This document shows positions 15,519 to 24,114 of a stretch of 64,000 bases of DNA, in pieces. A program made the translations under genes and the position numbers. This stretch comes from Pseudoalteromonas peptidolytica. GTDB taxonomy: Bacteria > Pseudomonadota > Gammaproteobacteria > Enterobacterales > Alteromonadaceae. The notes under the pieces were generated by a model, which saw only the letters and a program-made list of their open reading frames with translations, ran no database searches and was not told the DNA's origin. The stretch lies in NCBI RefSeq assembly GCF_012641745.1, contig NZ_WEHZ01000001.1:215913-279912 (forward strand), given 5' to 3'. Positions within the stretch are counted from its first letter, which is position 1. Each line of letters starts with the position of its first letter.

Positions 15519-17204
15519 ATGCAATCCATAATGATCGTACTTTTCGGCATTATAGGGATGTTATTTGGATGGTTTGTCTATTCCAAATTTATTGCTGAAA
15601 AAATCTTTAAAATGGATGACAACTTTGTCACGCCAGCTCATGAATTGGAAGATGGTGTTGACTATGTACCGACGAATAAAGTGGTACTATGGGGGCATCA
15701 CTTTACTTCAGTCGCAGGTGCGGCACCAATTGTTGGTCCTGCTATTGCTGTTTATTGGGGCTGGGTGCCAGCGGTGCTTTGGGTTGTATTTGGCACTATA
15801 TTTTTTGCTGGTGTTCATGATATGGGCGCGCTATGGGCAAGTGCTCGCCATAAAGGTAAATCGATGGGGGCGCTGTCTGAAAGCGTCATCGGTAAGCGTA
15901 CTCGTTCATTGTTTATGATAGTGGTCTTCCTTGTACTGCTCATGGTTAATGCAGTATTCGGCGTGGTGATTGCAAACTCTTTTGTGGGTAATCCTAATGC
16001 GGTATTCCCAGCTTGGTCGGCTATTGTTGTAGCGCTTATCATCGGTCAATTGCTAAAACGAAAAGTGCCGCTAGTGCCGCTGTGTATTATCGGAGTTATT
16101 GTGCTCTACGCGACCATTTATATGGGCAGTAGTATGCCGATTACCTTACCAACCGAAATGTTTGGCCTCGGTGATAAAGCAAACTGGATCATCATTTTAT
16201 TTATGTATGCAGCGGTGGCATCATTACTACCTGTGTGGATGTTATTACAGCCACGTGATTTTATTAATGGTATGCAGTTGCTGGTTGGCTTGGTTTTATT
16301 ATTTGGAGCGGTGTTTGTGGTGATGCCAGATATTACTGCACCGGCATTTAATACCCATACGGTCGAAAATACCCCTAGCATTATCCCGCTCCTATTCGTA
16401 ACGATTGCCTGTGGTGCGGTATCTGGCTTCCACGGAATTGTCTCCTCAGGAACGAGTTCTAAACAACTAGACAAAGAAAAAGATGGCCGTTTTGTAGGTT
16501 ACTTAGGAGCAGTTGGTGAAGGCTCATTAGCACTGATCACTTTGGTCGCCGTGAGTGGTGTGATGCTCGCAGTATCGCCAGAAGAGTGGCACGAAATTTA
16601 TAGTCACCTTGGTGCCGGTAGCGTATCAGCCTTCATTAATGGTGGCTCAAACCTTATCAGTACGGGTTGGGGGTTACCAGTTGAAATCGCATCGACGCTA
16701 CTTGCGGTTATGGTTGTTCTTTTTGCAGGCACGACGATGGACTCTGGCGTTAGGCTACAGCGCTATATTATCCAAGAGTGGGGCGAGATCTATAACATCA
16801 AGTTCTTGAACAACAGTATTGTCGCAACTTTATTTGCTGTAGGGTGTTGCTTGTTACTTGCCTTTGGCGCTGGTGGTGCATCGGGTAGTGGTGGTATGGT
16901 GATTTGGCCGCTGTTTGGTTCGACTAACCAAATCTTGGCAAGCTTAACTCTGCTGGTTATCTCAGTGTACCTTATCAAATTAGGGCGTCCCGCCAAGTAC
17001 ACTTTAATCCCAATGGTGTTCGTACTGGTAATGGCGTTCTTTGCTGGTGTGATCAAGCTAGGGGAATACTATCAAAAAGGCAACTGGCTGTTGGTTGTGC
17101 TTGACGTTATCGTGCTGGTGGTCAGTATTTTGGTGATGTTAGAAGCTTGGTCGGTGATAAGCAAAACCAAAGCAAAACCAGATGAAGCCCGTGATATGTC
17201 GTAG
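15519..17204 (+). CDS. CstA-family carbon starvation / peptide-pyruvate transporter
   Basis: A 561-residue polytopic inner-membrane protein with the CstA signatures GHHFTSVAGAAPIVGPAIAV and HDMGALWASARHKGKS near the N-terminus and FHGIVSSGTSSKQLDKE in the middle. It is shorter than E. coli CstA (about 700 residues) but typical of the short form. Family members import peptides or pyruvate during nutrient limitation. The first segment is followed by an acidic loop (HELEDGVDYVPTNK). The gene ends in front of a hairpin terminator that also overlaps the next ribosome-binding site. Confidence 0.88.
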   Translation: MQSIMIVLFGIIGMLFGWFVYSKFIAEKIFKMDDNFVTPAHELEDGVDYVPTNKVVLWGHHFTSVAGAAPIVGPAIAVYWGWVPAVLWVVFGTIFFAGVHDMGALWASARHKGKSMGALSESVIGKRTRSLFMIVVFLVLLMVNAVFGVVIANSFVGNPNAVFPAWSAIVVALIIGQLLKRKVPLVPLCIIGVIVLYATIYMGSSMPITLPTEMFGLGDKANWIIILFMYAAVASLLPVWMLLQPRDFINGMQLLVGLVLLFGAVFVVMPDITAPAFNTHTVENTPSIIPLLFVTIACGAVSGFHGIVSSGTSSKQLDKEKDGRFVGYLGAVGEGSLALITLVAVSGVMLAVSPEEWHEIYSHLGAGSVSAFINGGSNLISTGWGLPVEIASTLLAVMVVLFAGTTMDSGVRLQRYIIQEWGEIYNIKFLNNSIVATLFAVGCCLLLAFGAGGASGSGGMVIWPLFGSTNQILASLTLLVISVYLIKLGRPAKYTLIPMVFVLVMAFFAGVIKLGEYYQKGNWLLVVLDVIVLVVSILVMLEAWSVISKTKAKPDEARDMS

Positions 17205-17238
17205 TTCCCTTGGAACTTACTCATAAATCACCTATAGT

Positions 17239-17273
17239 CGGCCCTAATTCTAATATAGAAAAGGGCCGTTTTT
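17239..17273 (+). terminator. Hairpin terminator overlapping the aminopeptidase ribosome-binding site
   Basis: CGGCCCT (17239-17245) pairs perfectly with AGGGCCG (17262-17268), followed by TTTTT ending directly at the ATG at 17274. It looks like the terminator of the cstA-type gene. The only Shine-Dalgarno-like sequence for the next gene, AAGGG, is in its 3' arm. Confidence 0.7.
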
Positions 17274-18806
17274 ATGTCTTTTCCAATTGCATTACCTTGC
17301 AACACCTTATTTGAAAGCGATGCTGATGCTATCGTTGTTGTTACTCATGATATCCAAAATCTCGGCAGTGCACAGCTTGACGAAGTTGCGGCGCCATTTT
17401 TAGCCGTTGATGCACGTATTGCTCAAAAGGCAAGCTTACTTGTTTCAGACAAAGTGCCGGGCAACCGTTTAGTGATTGCACCAACTGGGCCACTTGATAG
17501 AGATTATGATGATGTGCGCCGTTTCTTTGAGGCAGCAAAAGCCGGCATTTTAGAAGCAAAAGCAGCAGGTGCTGTAAAACCTGTGCTTGCTGTTGTTAAT
17601 GTGCCTGCCGATGCTCGTTACGAAAATGCTCGTGCTGTAAGCTTTTTAGGTGCATGCCAAGGCTTATGGCAGCCATTAGAAGCTCGTGAGTACCGTGGCG
17701 ATGCAATTGAGCCAATCGAGGCGATTTATGTTTTTGAAGCGTCAGCACAAAGCTGCGATCAACTGAGCGCAATCGCGGCTGGTCAGTATGCTGCACGCGA
17801 TTTATGTGGTACCGAGCCTGAGCGCATGGCACCGCCTCGTTTTGCTGACTACTGTGTTGAGCTGTTCCAAGGTTCAGCGGTAAGCGTTGAAGTCATCGCC
17901 GATCGCAAAATTATGGATCAGCAGTATCCTCTACTCAGTACTGTGGCGCGTGCGTCTTACGCCGTTGAACGCCATCACCCTCGTGTTGTAAAAATGGCAT
18001 ACGAGCCAGAAGGGGACATTGAGCGTACTCTTATTTTTGTTGGTAAAGGTCTTGTTTACGATACCGGTGGTGCCGACCTTAAAGTAGGTGGCTTTATGGC
18101 AGGCATGAGCCGAGATAAAGGTGGTGCGGCGTCAGTGGTTGGTTTTATGGAAGCAGTTGCTAAGTACCAGCCAAAAGGCGTTAAGGTTATTGCTTACCTT
18201 GCCGTGGTTCGTAACTCGATTGGTTCTGACTGTTTCGTACCAGATGAAATCATTGAGAGCAGGGAAGGGGTTCGCGTTCGTATTGGTAATACCGATGCGG
18301 AAGGTCGCTTGGCAATGGGCGACTTGCTCAGCGAAGCGAAAGACTTAGCTCTGGGTGAGAAAAACCCTGAGATCTTTACAGTTGCAACACTGACAGGTCA
18401 TGCAGCACGCGCTATGGGTCCTTACAGTGCTTACGTTGAGAATGGTCCTGCACGAGCTGCACACGTATCTCGTAAGATTGCAGATATGGGAGACCTGTGG
18501 GCTGATTGCGCAGAAGTGTCCCGCAGCCGACGCGAAGATTATGATTTTGTCCAACCACGCACCCTGGCAGACGATGTACTATCGAGCAACAACGCACCAT
18601 CGGCCGTGACAGCTCGTGGTCACCAATTCCCAATGGCATTTTTGGCAATTGTTGGTGGTTTAGACAAGCATGGCTGTAACGCCGAGTTGCCAATTCCGTA
18701 TGTACATATGGATATTGCAGGTAGTGGTGTTGAAGGCGGAGACTGGCAGCATGGCAAGCCAACTGCTGCAACCGTAGCAAGCTTATTTGCAAGGTATTGT
18801 ATTTAA
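17274..18806 (+). CDS. M17 leucyl aminopeptidase family protein
   Basis: A 510-residue M17 metallo-aminopeptidase. The two-metal site of PepA is conserved: GKGLVYDTGGADLK (Lys and Asp), MSRDKGGAASV (Asp) and NTDAEGRLAMGD (Asp and Glu). The N-terminal domain is divergent from PepA. It should remove N-terminal residues from peptides in the cytoplasm, in keeping with a peptide-type transporter gene upstream. Translation starts 1 base after a hairpin-plus-T-run that contains the likely ribosome-binding site. Its TAA stop shares a base with the first position of the ATACCAATT element. Confidence 0.9.
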   Translation: MSFPIALPCNTLFESDADAIVVVTHDIQNLGSAQLDEVAAPFLAVDARIAQKASLLVSDKVPGNRLVIAPTGPLDRDYDDVRRFFEAAKAGILEAKAAGAVKPVLAVVNVPADARYENARAVSFLGACQGLWQPLEAREYRGDAIEPIEAIYVFEASAQSCDQLSAIAAGQYAARDLCGTEPERMAPPRFADYCVELFQGSAVSVEVIADRKIMDQQYPLLSTVARASYAVERHHPRVVKMAYEPEGDIERTLIFVGKGLVYDTGGADLKVGGFMAGMSRDKGGAASVVGFMEAVAKYQPKGVKVIAYLAVVRNSIGSDCFVPDEIIESREGVRVRIGNTDAEGRLAMGDLLSEAKDLALGEKNPEIFTVATLTGHAARAMGPYSAYVENGPARAAHVSRKIADMGDLWADCAEVSRSRREDYDFVQPRTLADDVLSSNNAPSAVTARGHQFPMAFLAIVGGLDKHGCNAELPIPYVHMDIAGSGVEGGDWQHGKPTAATVASLFARYCI

Positions 18807-19015
18807 TACCAATTGAATTAATTCTATAATCAATTTGAAGGGTGAAATAGCATATTAGCTTCGTTAAAAATTTCTCATTTAGAACAACTAAATAGCAAAA
18901 TTTTTGCCTTGCCTATATGGATATAGGTACCTTAGCGGTAGCAGGACGCGAGAGCGGTGCTACTAAAGCTATTTTCCCGCATCAAGATAGATCATTTACT
19001 TAATACAACTGGTAT
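18806..19015 (+). repeat. MITE-like ATACCAATT element, full-length copy C
   Basis: A 210-base copy matching 7270-7479 over its whole length, bounded by ATACCAATT and AACTGGTAT. The central hairpin is CCTAT-atggat-ATAGG where copy A has CCTAC-acggat-GTAGG, so both sides of the stem changed together. It occupies the gap between the aminopeptidase stop and the next terminator. Confidence 0.75.
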
Positions 19016-19024
19016 AAGATTGAT

Positions 19025-19053
19025 AAAAGGGAAGCATTGCAGCTTCCCTTTTT
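19025..19053. terminator. Bidirectional terminator
   Basis: AAAAGGGAAGC-attgca-GCTTCCCTTTTT: an 11-base-pair stem flanked by A and T runs, giving a strong intrinsic terminator on the minus strand for dcp and one on the plus strand for the aminopeptidase. Confidence 0.85.
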
Positions 19054-19077
19054 GGTTGGGTCAAATTAAAGAGAAGA

Positions 19078-21222
19078 CTATTTGGGATCTAGCCCTCTGC
19101 GCTTTAAAAGCGCTGCAGTCGTCGGCTCTTTTCCGCGGAATGCTTTGTAAGAGTCCATTACAGGTCTTGAGTTACCAACTGATAAAATATGTTTACGATA
19201 TTTTTCGCCATTTTCAAGTTTAAGGCCACCGAGCTTTTGCACGTATGCATAGGCGTCGGCTGCTAATATTTCACTCCACATATAGGCATAGTAACCAGCA
19301 GAATAGCCGCCTCCCATAGAGTGCGCAAAAAATGCTGATTTATAACGCGGTGGAACGTAATCGAGGGCGACTCCATGCTTTTCCAGTGCCGCTTGTTCAA
19401 ATTCATTGATATCAGTGGGAGCATGCTCGGGGGAAATTGTATGCCACTCCATATCTAAGAGCGCAGATGCCATGTACTCCAAGGTATCGTAGCCCATATT
19501 AAAAGTTCGTGAGCGGATCACTTTATCAAGCAGTGTGTTTGGGATGGGCTCGCCGGTTTGGTAATGCTTTGCATAGTTACTGATAACTTCAGGGTGTGCA
19601 GCCCAGTCTTCCTCAAAGGTTGAGGGAAACTCAACAAAGTCACGAGAAACAGCGGTTCCAGCAAGGCTCGGATATTTTACGTCAGAAAACATCCCGTGTA
19701 AGCCATGTCCCATTTCGTGAAACATAGTTGTCACTTCATTGTAGCTCACAAAGGTTGGCTCACCATCAGGTGCCTTTGCAATATTCATGACATTGATAAC
19801 CACAGGCTTTTGGTTTAATAACTCAGATTGCCCTACAAATGAATTCATCCAAGCTCCACCACGTTTACCTTCTCTTGCAAAATAGTCGGCAAAGAATATC
19901 GCGAGGCTTTCACCATTGTTATCGAATAGTTCATAAGCCTTAACGTCTGGATGATATACAGGTAAGTCAGGGCGAGCTTTGAAACTTACGCCGTACAACT
20001 TATTCATGGTATAAAAAACACCATTTTCTAAGACGTTATTAAATTCGAAGTACTTTTTCACTTCTGTTTCGTCTAGGTCATAACGAGATTGACGAACTTT
20101 TTCAGCGTAGTATGCCCAGTCCCAAGGTTTGATGTCGAACGAGTGCCCTTCGCTTTGAATAAGCGTTTTAATATCTGCTGCTTCCTTTTCCACGTTGGAA
20201 ACAACGGCCGGCACCATGCTACCAAGCATGTCGTAAACTGCTTTAGGGTTTCTAGCCATTTGCTTTTCTAGGCCGTAGTCTGCCCAGCTTTTATACCCTA
20301 ACAGCGCTGCTTTTTCAGCCCTTAACTGTGCCAGTCGGATGATAATCTGAGTATTGTCATTATCACCTGACTGAGCACGATAAGCAGAAGCTTGCCAAAT
20401 CTGTTGCCTAAGTGCTCGGTTGGTTAAAGACGCTAAAATAGGTTGACGAGTTGTGTTGGTAATACCTATTAAGTACTTATCTTTATGTCCTGCTGCTTCA
20501 GCCGCGCGTTTAGTGGCAAGAATTTGTCTTTCTGTTAAACCGTCCAATGCGGCTTTATCATCAACAATCACTGATATGGCAGACGTTTCTGCTAATAGGT
20601 TTTGTGAAAACTGGGTAGTTAGAGATGAATGTTCTTCATTGATTTTGCGAATTTTCTCCTTATCTTCAGCACTTAGTTTTGCGCCAGCTCGCACAAAGTT
20701 GGTGTAGTAAACATCCAATAAACGCTTTGATTCTGAGTCCAGTTCGAGTGAGTTACGATTATCATAAAGCGACTTTATACGGCCAAATAATGCGGCGTTC
20801 AAATTGATGTTATCGCGGTGTTCTGCGAGCATTGGGGCTAGTTCTTTTTGTAATTGACGACGCTTTACCGAGCTATCTGTGCCTATTAAGTTAAAAAATA
20901 CACTACTGGTTCGCTTTAGCAGTGCACCACTTTTTTCCATTGCAACTAAGGTGTTTTCAAACGTAGGCGTTGCTGGGTTGCTTGCTATTCTTTCGACTTC
21001 TTCAAGGTGTTCTGCCATTCCTAATGTAAATGCTGGCATAAAATGCTCATCCTTTATTTTATCAAACATTGGAGTTTGATAGGTCAAGGTGCTGACATTG
21101 AGTAATGGATTTATATAAGCTGTTTCTGCAGAGACGGCAGATGTCATCTCAGTTGAATAATTAGAGCAACCTGAGACAAACAGTGTGGAGTAAATCGCAG
21201 CTGCGATGACAGTCTTTTTCAT
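19078..21222 (-). CDS. M3 family peptidyl-dipeptidase, lipoprotein (Dcp-like)
   Basis: A zinc metallopeptidase of the M3 (oligopeptidase/dipeptidyl carboxypeptidase) family, 714 residues from the ATG at 21222 (an ATG two codons upstream at 21228 has its purine-rich site too close). The signal peptide ends in a lipobox, LFVSGC, so the enzyme should be lipid-anchored in the cell envelope rather than cytoplasmic as in E. coli. The zinc site is HEMGH at about residue 502, in FHEMGHGLHGMFSD, with the downstream Glu helix present. The C-terminal M3 signature SHSMGGGYSAGYYAYMWSE-like region is intact. A Zur-like box lies 26 bases upstream. Confidence 0.92.
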   Translation of the reverse strand: MKKTVIAAAIYSTLFVSGCSNYSTEMTSAVSAETAYINPLLNVSTLTYQTPMFDKIKDEHFMPAFTLGMAEHLEEVERIASNPATPTFENTLVAMEKSGALLKRTSSVFFNLIGTDSSVKRRQLQKELAPMLAEHRDNINLNAALFGRIKSLYDNRNSLELDSESKRLLDVYYTNFVRAGAKLSAEDKEKIRKINEEHSSLTTQFSQNLLAETSAISVIVDDKAALDGLTERQILATKRAAEAAGHKDKYLIGITNTTRQPILASLTNRALRQQIWQASAYRAQSGDNDNTQIIIRLAQLRAEKAALLGYKSWADYGLEKQMARNPKAVYDMLGSMVPAVVSNVEKEAADIKTLIQSEGHSFDIKPWDWAYYAEKVRQSRYDLDETEVKKYFEFNNVLENGVFYTMNKLYGVSFKARPDLPVYHPDVKAYELFDNNGESLAIFFADYFAREGKRGGAWMNSFVGQSELLNQKPVVINVMNIAKAPDGEPTFVSYNEVTTMFHEMGHGLHGMFSDVKYPSLAGTAVSRDFVEFPSTFEEDWAAHPEVISNYAKHYQTGEPIPNTLLDKVIRSRTFNMGYDTLEYMASALLDMEWHTISPEHAPTDINEFEQAALEKHGVALDYVPPRYKSAFFAHSMGGGYSAGYYAYMWSEILAADAYAYVQKLGGLKLENGEKYRKHILSVGNSRPVMDSYKAFRGKEPTTAALLKRRGLDPK

Positions 21223-21247
21223 AAACATTCTTCTTGTATTGCTTGTT

Positions 21248-21263
21248 ATGTTATAATATATCA
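21248..21263 (-). promoter_or_regulatory. Zur-box-like operator upstream of dcp
   Basis: On the minus strand this reads TGATATATTATAACAT. It matches 14 of 15 positions of the gammaproteobacterial Zur palindrome TGTTATANTATAACA and 14 of 16 of the two boxes between zur and znuD. No other gene start lies nearby, so dcp is the only candidate target. Confidence 0.6.
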
Positions 21264-21562
21264 GCTTCTTGTGTTTTATATTGCAACTTATCGCATAATA
21301 ATGGTGTTATAACGATTTTCAGTTTTACGTTCCGTTTGTTTGCGTAGCCTAAACGTAGAGTAGTAAATGCCTTCCTAGCCGTTAACTTTGATTCTGACTA
21401 CGTTCAAATCTACTTCTAATACGTATACTTACTCTTGCTAGCGGGCGAAATTACCGCTTCAATCGCCTAGCGGAGCTACTTCTAAAATTCTCAGATAAGA
21501 CAAGGTAACTCTAAAATAGCGGTTAGCTTTTTGTGTATCCAAGCCTAAAGTGAGACAAGAGA
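21264..21562. other. Non-coding stretch between dcp and folE2
   Basis: About 300 bases with no credible gene. It is the 5' flank of dcp and the 3' flank of the folE2 operon. A GTTATAAC palindrome at about 21306-21313 is too short to call an operator, and no T-tailed hairpin is evident after folE2. Confidence 0.5.
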
Positions 21563-22489
21563 TTATCCGCACAACTGATGTGTTGGAAATTTATGATCAA
21601 CGACGACTGCATTGTGAGCATGTAAACTTTCTTGATGCTCTACCTTAAACCAGTAATCTATAAATTGAGGGCATGTTTCTAAAAATTGCTTGACTCTGCG
21701 CGCAGCATCTTCGCAAAACATTAAATTTTCTGCATTTAGCTTCGCAAATGCCTGTTCATCTTCGCGTTTTACCGCAGTTTGAACTGGCGTGCCAATGGTT
21801 TGTTCTAGCGCTTTTATAAGGTTTGGAATGAGGGGTAACATCCGTTCTGTTAGTTTTACTGTTACGTAAGCGAAAGAACGCTGGCTATGAGGTGTGGCAA
21901 TGCTCCCTTTTAGAGAGGTTATCCACGTCATTAGTTCGTGTTTTGAAATCATCTCATGGGAAAACTGTTCTTCGATCTCTTCACTTAATGCTTGTCTAGA
22001 AAGTGCCGCTGAACAAGGGCAGGTACTTGAATAGGCAATAGTAAGTGACAACTCATAGCTAAGCTCTGAGTTTATATACTCACAATTAAGCGTGATAGGG
22101 TAACTTTGATAGCCGAATTGATCGCTCAACAATGCTGGTTTATCTATGGTTACTTCAAACTGTAACTCAAGCTTGGCTGCGTTGCTCAATCCTTGCTGAG
22201 ATTGAACCGATTCTTTTAATAACGCTTCAATCGTTTTAATATTCAAAGGAGTCGTACTTAGTATCTCTCTCAAGCGAATGTATAACCGGGACATATGGAT
22301 CCCTTTCGCCTCAGGTTTATCAAGGCTAACAAAAATATTTGCAAGAGCGTTAACCCTTTGGTAAGAGGTGCTTGATATTTCTACTTCTAAAGGTATGGCA
22401 ATTTTTTCCATACCGACCCACTTTAGCGGTAAAGCTGTTGTTGCAAGCTGCCCAGAGGCAACATCAGGTAAAGATACTGTCATAGTCAT
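21563..22489 (-). CDS. folE2: GTP cyclohydrolase FolE2 (type IB)
   Basis: Catalyses GTP to 7,8-dihydroneopterin triphosphate, the first step of folate synthesis, using a metal site that does not require zinc, unlike FolE. From the ATG at 22489 (followed by a second in-frame ATG) it is 308 residues, the usual family length, and opens TVSLPDVASG and LPLKWVGMEKIAIPL. The catalytic Cys region is STCPCSAALS, with PHSQRSFAYV and FCEDAARRVK also conserved. It is last in a zur-pyrC-folE2 operon, consistent with induction under zinc limitation. The same frame stays open upstream to 22765. Confidence 0.9.
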   Translation of the reverse strand: MTMTVSLPDVASGQLATTALPLKWVGMEKIAIPLEVEISSTSYQRVNALANIFVSLDKPEAKGIHMSRLYIRLREILSTTPLNIKTIEALLKESVQSQQGLSNAAKLELQFEVTIDKPALLSDQFGYQSYPITLNCEYINSELSYELSLTIAYSSTCPCSAALSRQALSEEIEEQFSHEMISKHELMTWITSLKGSIATPHSQRSFAYVTVKLTERMLPLIPNLIKALEQTIGTPVQTAVKREDEQAFAKLNAENLMFCEDAARRVKQFLETCPQFIDYWFKVEHQESLHAHNAVVVDHKFPTHQLCG

Positions 22490-22765
22490 TTCCGGTGAGG
22501 TTTCTAGGGCCTGTTGATCTTTGCTGTTTGATTTTTGTTCTCCTGAGTGTGTTTTGGTCGCGACGCTCGACTTGCCGCCTAGTAATCTATGCAAAAGTTG
22601 AGCAACAATGAACAAAGCGCACTCAGCTGAACCCAAAGGGCAGCGCTTGATTAGCATTTCTACTGTGTTCTCGCCTGACTCACATAGAATAACTATGCTA
22701 CGCAGGCTCTGTCTTGTACAAATACCAATCAAACTGCTGCAAAAACAAACTTGAAAGGTAAACAT
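22490..22765 (-). other. In-frame open extension upstream of folE2
   Basis: The folE2 frame is open for 92 more codons up to an ATG 3 bases after the dihydroorotase stop, preceded by CTAGGGC. The encoded segment is cysteine-rich at first (6 Cys in the first 50 residues), then a hydrophobic ECALFIVAQLLHRLLGG and a polar KTHSGEQKSNSKDQQ linker. It resembles nothing I know and is absent from ordinary FolE2. It may be an N-terminal extension or merely untranslated operon spacer. Confidence 0.35.
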
Positions 22766-22768
22766 GCC

Positions 22769-24103
22769 CTAGCGATTAAAAATTAGTGGCATAGCGGCTT
22801 TGGGTGTATTAAGCGGTTGTTGGCCGTCATAAACGAGACTGCCATTCACCCAAGTTTTTAAAACTTTAGCTGAAAAACGGTGACCGTCGAATGGGGTCCA
22901 GCCACAGTGATAGTGTGTTTTCTGATGGCAAGTGAGCGTTTCTTGATGAGGGTTCACGAGCACTAAGTCAGCATAGTATCCTTCACGAATAAAGCCTCTA
23001 TCTACAATGTGATACCTTAACGCTGGATTATGTGCCACCTTCTCAACGAGTTGCTCTATAGATAAACGCTGATGATGCACATGGTCGAGCAAGCTTAACA
23101 ATGCATGTTCAACTAAAGGCAAACCCGCAGGTGCTTGCTGGTAGGGGAGTTGCTTTTCTTGCCAAGTATGAGGCGCGTGATCAGTAGCAATAATATCTAT
23201 TTGATTATTACGCACTGCTGCTAACAAAGCATCACGATCGCTTTTCGCTTTAATCGCTGGGTTGCATTTTATTAGGTTACCCTGCAGTGCATAATCTTCT
23301 TGACTGAACCACAAATGATGAACACATGCTTCTGCCGTAATATGTTTGTCGCGAATATCGCCTGAAGGGAATAAGCTCAATTCTTTTTCTGTTGTGATAT
23401 GCAGTACATGTAAATCGCTACGATATTGTTTCGCTAAAGATACAGCGTACGAAGAGGATGAATAACACGCTTCGACGTCACGAATGATGGGGTGATCTTG
23501 AATTGTTAAACTGCCACTGCGTCCGATGCACATGGATAAATTCTTTTCAATCACTCTTCCATCTTCACAGTGGGTGACAATTAGGGTGGGACTTTCTCTG
23601 AAAATTGCGTCGAGAGCTTGTGGATGCTCAACGAGTAGATCGCCTGTTGATGCCCCCATAAAAACTTTAACACCGCAGTACTTCTTCGCATCTAAACGTT
23701 TTATTTGTTCTAAATTATCTTCGGTTGCCCCTAAGTAAAAACTATAGTTTGCCAGCGAACTTCTAGACGCAATCGCGTATTTCTGTTCAAGAGCTTCAAT
23801 GGTTGTAGTCGCAGGGCTTACGTTTGGCATTTCCATATAGCTGGTGATACCACCTGCCACAGCAGCTCTGGATTCTGAGGCTATATTCCCCTTCTGTGTT
23901 AAGCCGGGCTCACGGAAATGTACTTGGTCGTCTATCATTCCAGGGAGTAGAAAATAACCTGTCGCATCGACAATATAGTCATTTGACTGTGCCGTTATTG
24001 AACTTTCAATTTTATTTATTCTGTTATCAACGATAAGTACATCACATTCTTGTGATTGATTCTCGTTGACCACAATTGCATTTTTTATCAGTGTGCTTTT
24101 CAT
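22769..24103 (-). CDS. Dihydroorotase paralogue (PyrC2-like, class I amidohydrolase)
   Basis: A 444-residue dihydroorotase-type amidohydrolase, which would cyclise carbamoyl-aspartate to dihydroorotate in pyrimidine synthesis. Residues 54-67 read PGMIDDQVHFREPG: the first His of the HxH metal motif is Gln (Q60, codon CAA), H62 is kept. The carboxylated-Lys region GVKVFMGASTGD, the His of IVTHCEDG, the His of VLHITTEKE and the Asp of IATDHAPH are all present. The DDQVHFREPG form is the one I recall from Bacteroidetes-type dihydroorotases. It lies 11 bases downstream of zur and just before folE2, as PyrC paralogues do in known Zur regulons. Confidence 0.85.
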   Translation of the reverse strand: MKSTLIKNAIVVNENQSQECDVLIVDNRINKIESSITAQSNDYIVDATGYFLLPGMIDDQVHFREPGLTQKGNIASESRAAVAGGITSYMEMPNVSPATTTIEALEQKYAIASRSSLANYSFYLGATEDNLEQIKRLDAKKYCGVKVFMGASTGDLLVEHPQALDAIFRESPTLIVTHCEDGRVIEKNLSMCIGRSGSLTIQDHPIIRDVEACYSSSSYAVSLAKQYRSDLHVLHITTEKELSLFPSGDIRDKHITAEACVHHLWFSQEDYALQGNLIKCNPAIKAKSDRDALLAAVRNNQIDIIATDHAPHTWQEKQLPYQQAPAGLPLVEHALLSLLDHVHHQRLSIEQLVEKVAHNPALRYHIVDRGFIREGYYADLVLVNPHQETLTCHQKTHYHCGWTPFDGHRFSAKVLKTWVNGSLVYDGQQPLNTPKAAMPLIFNR

Positions 24104-24114
24104 ATTGTAGGGAC

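Noticed and set aside
21302..21316. GTTATAAC palindrome as a second Zur operator near dcp
   Set aside because: Only 8 bases match and the outer half-sites are missing.
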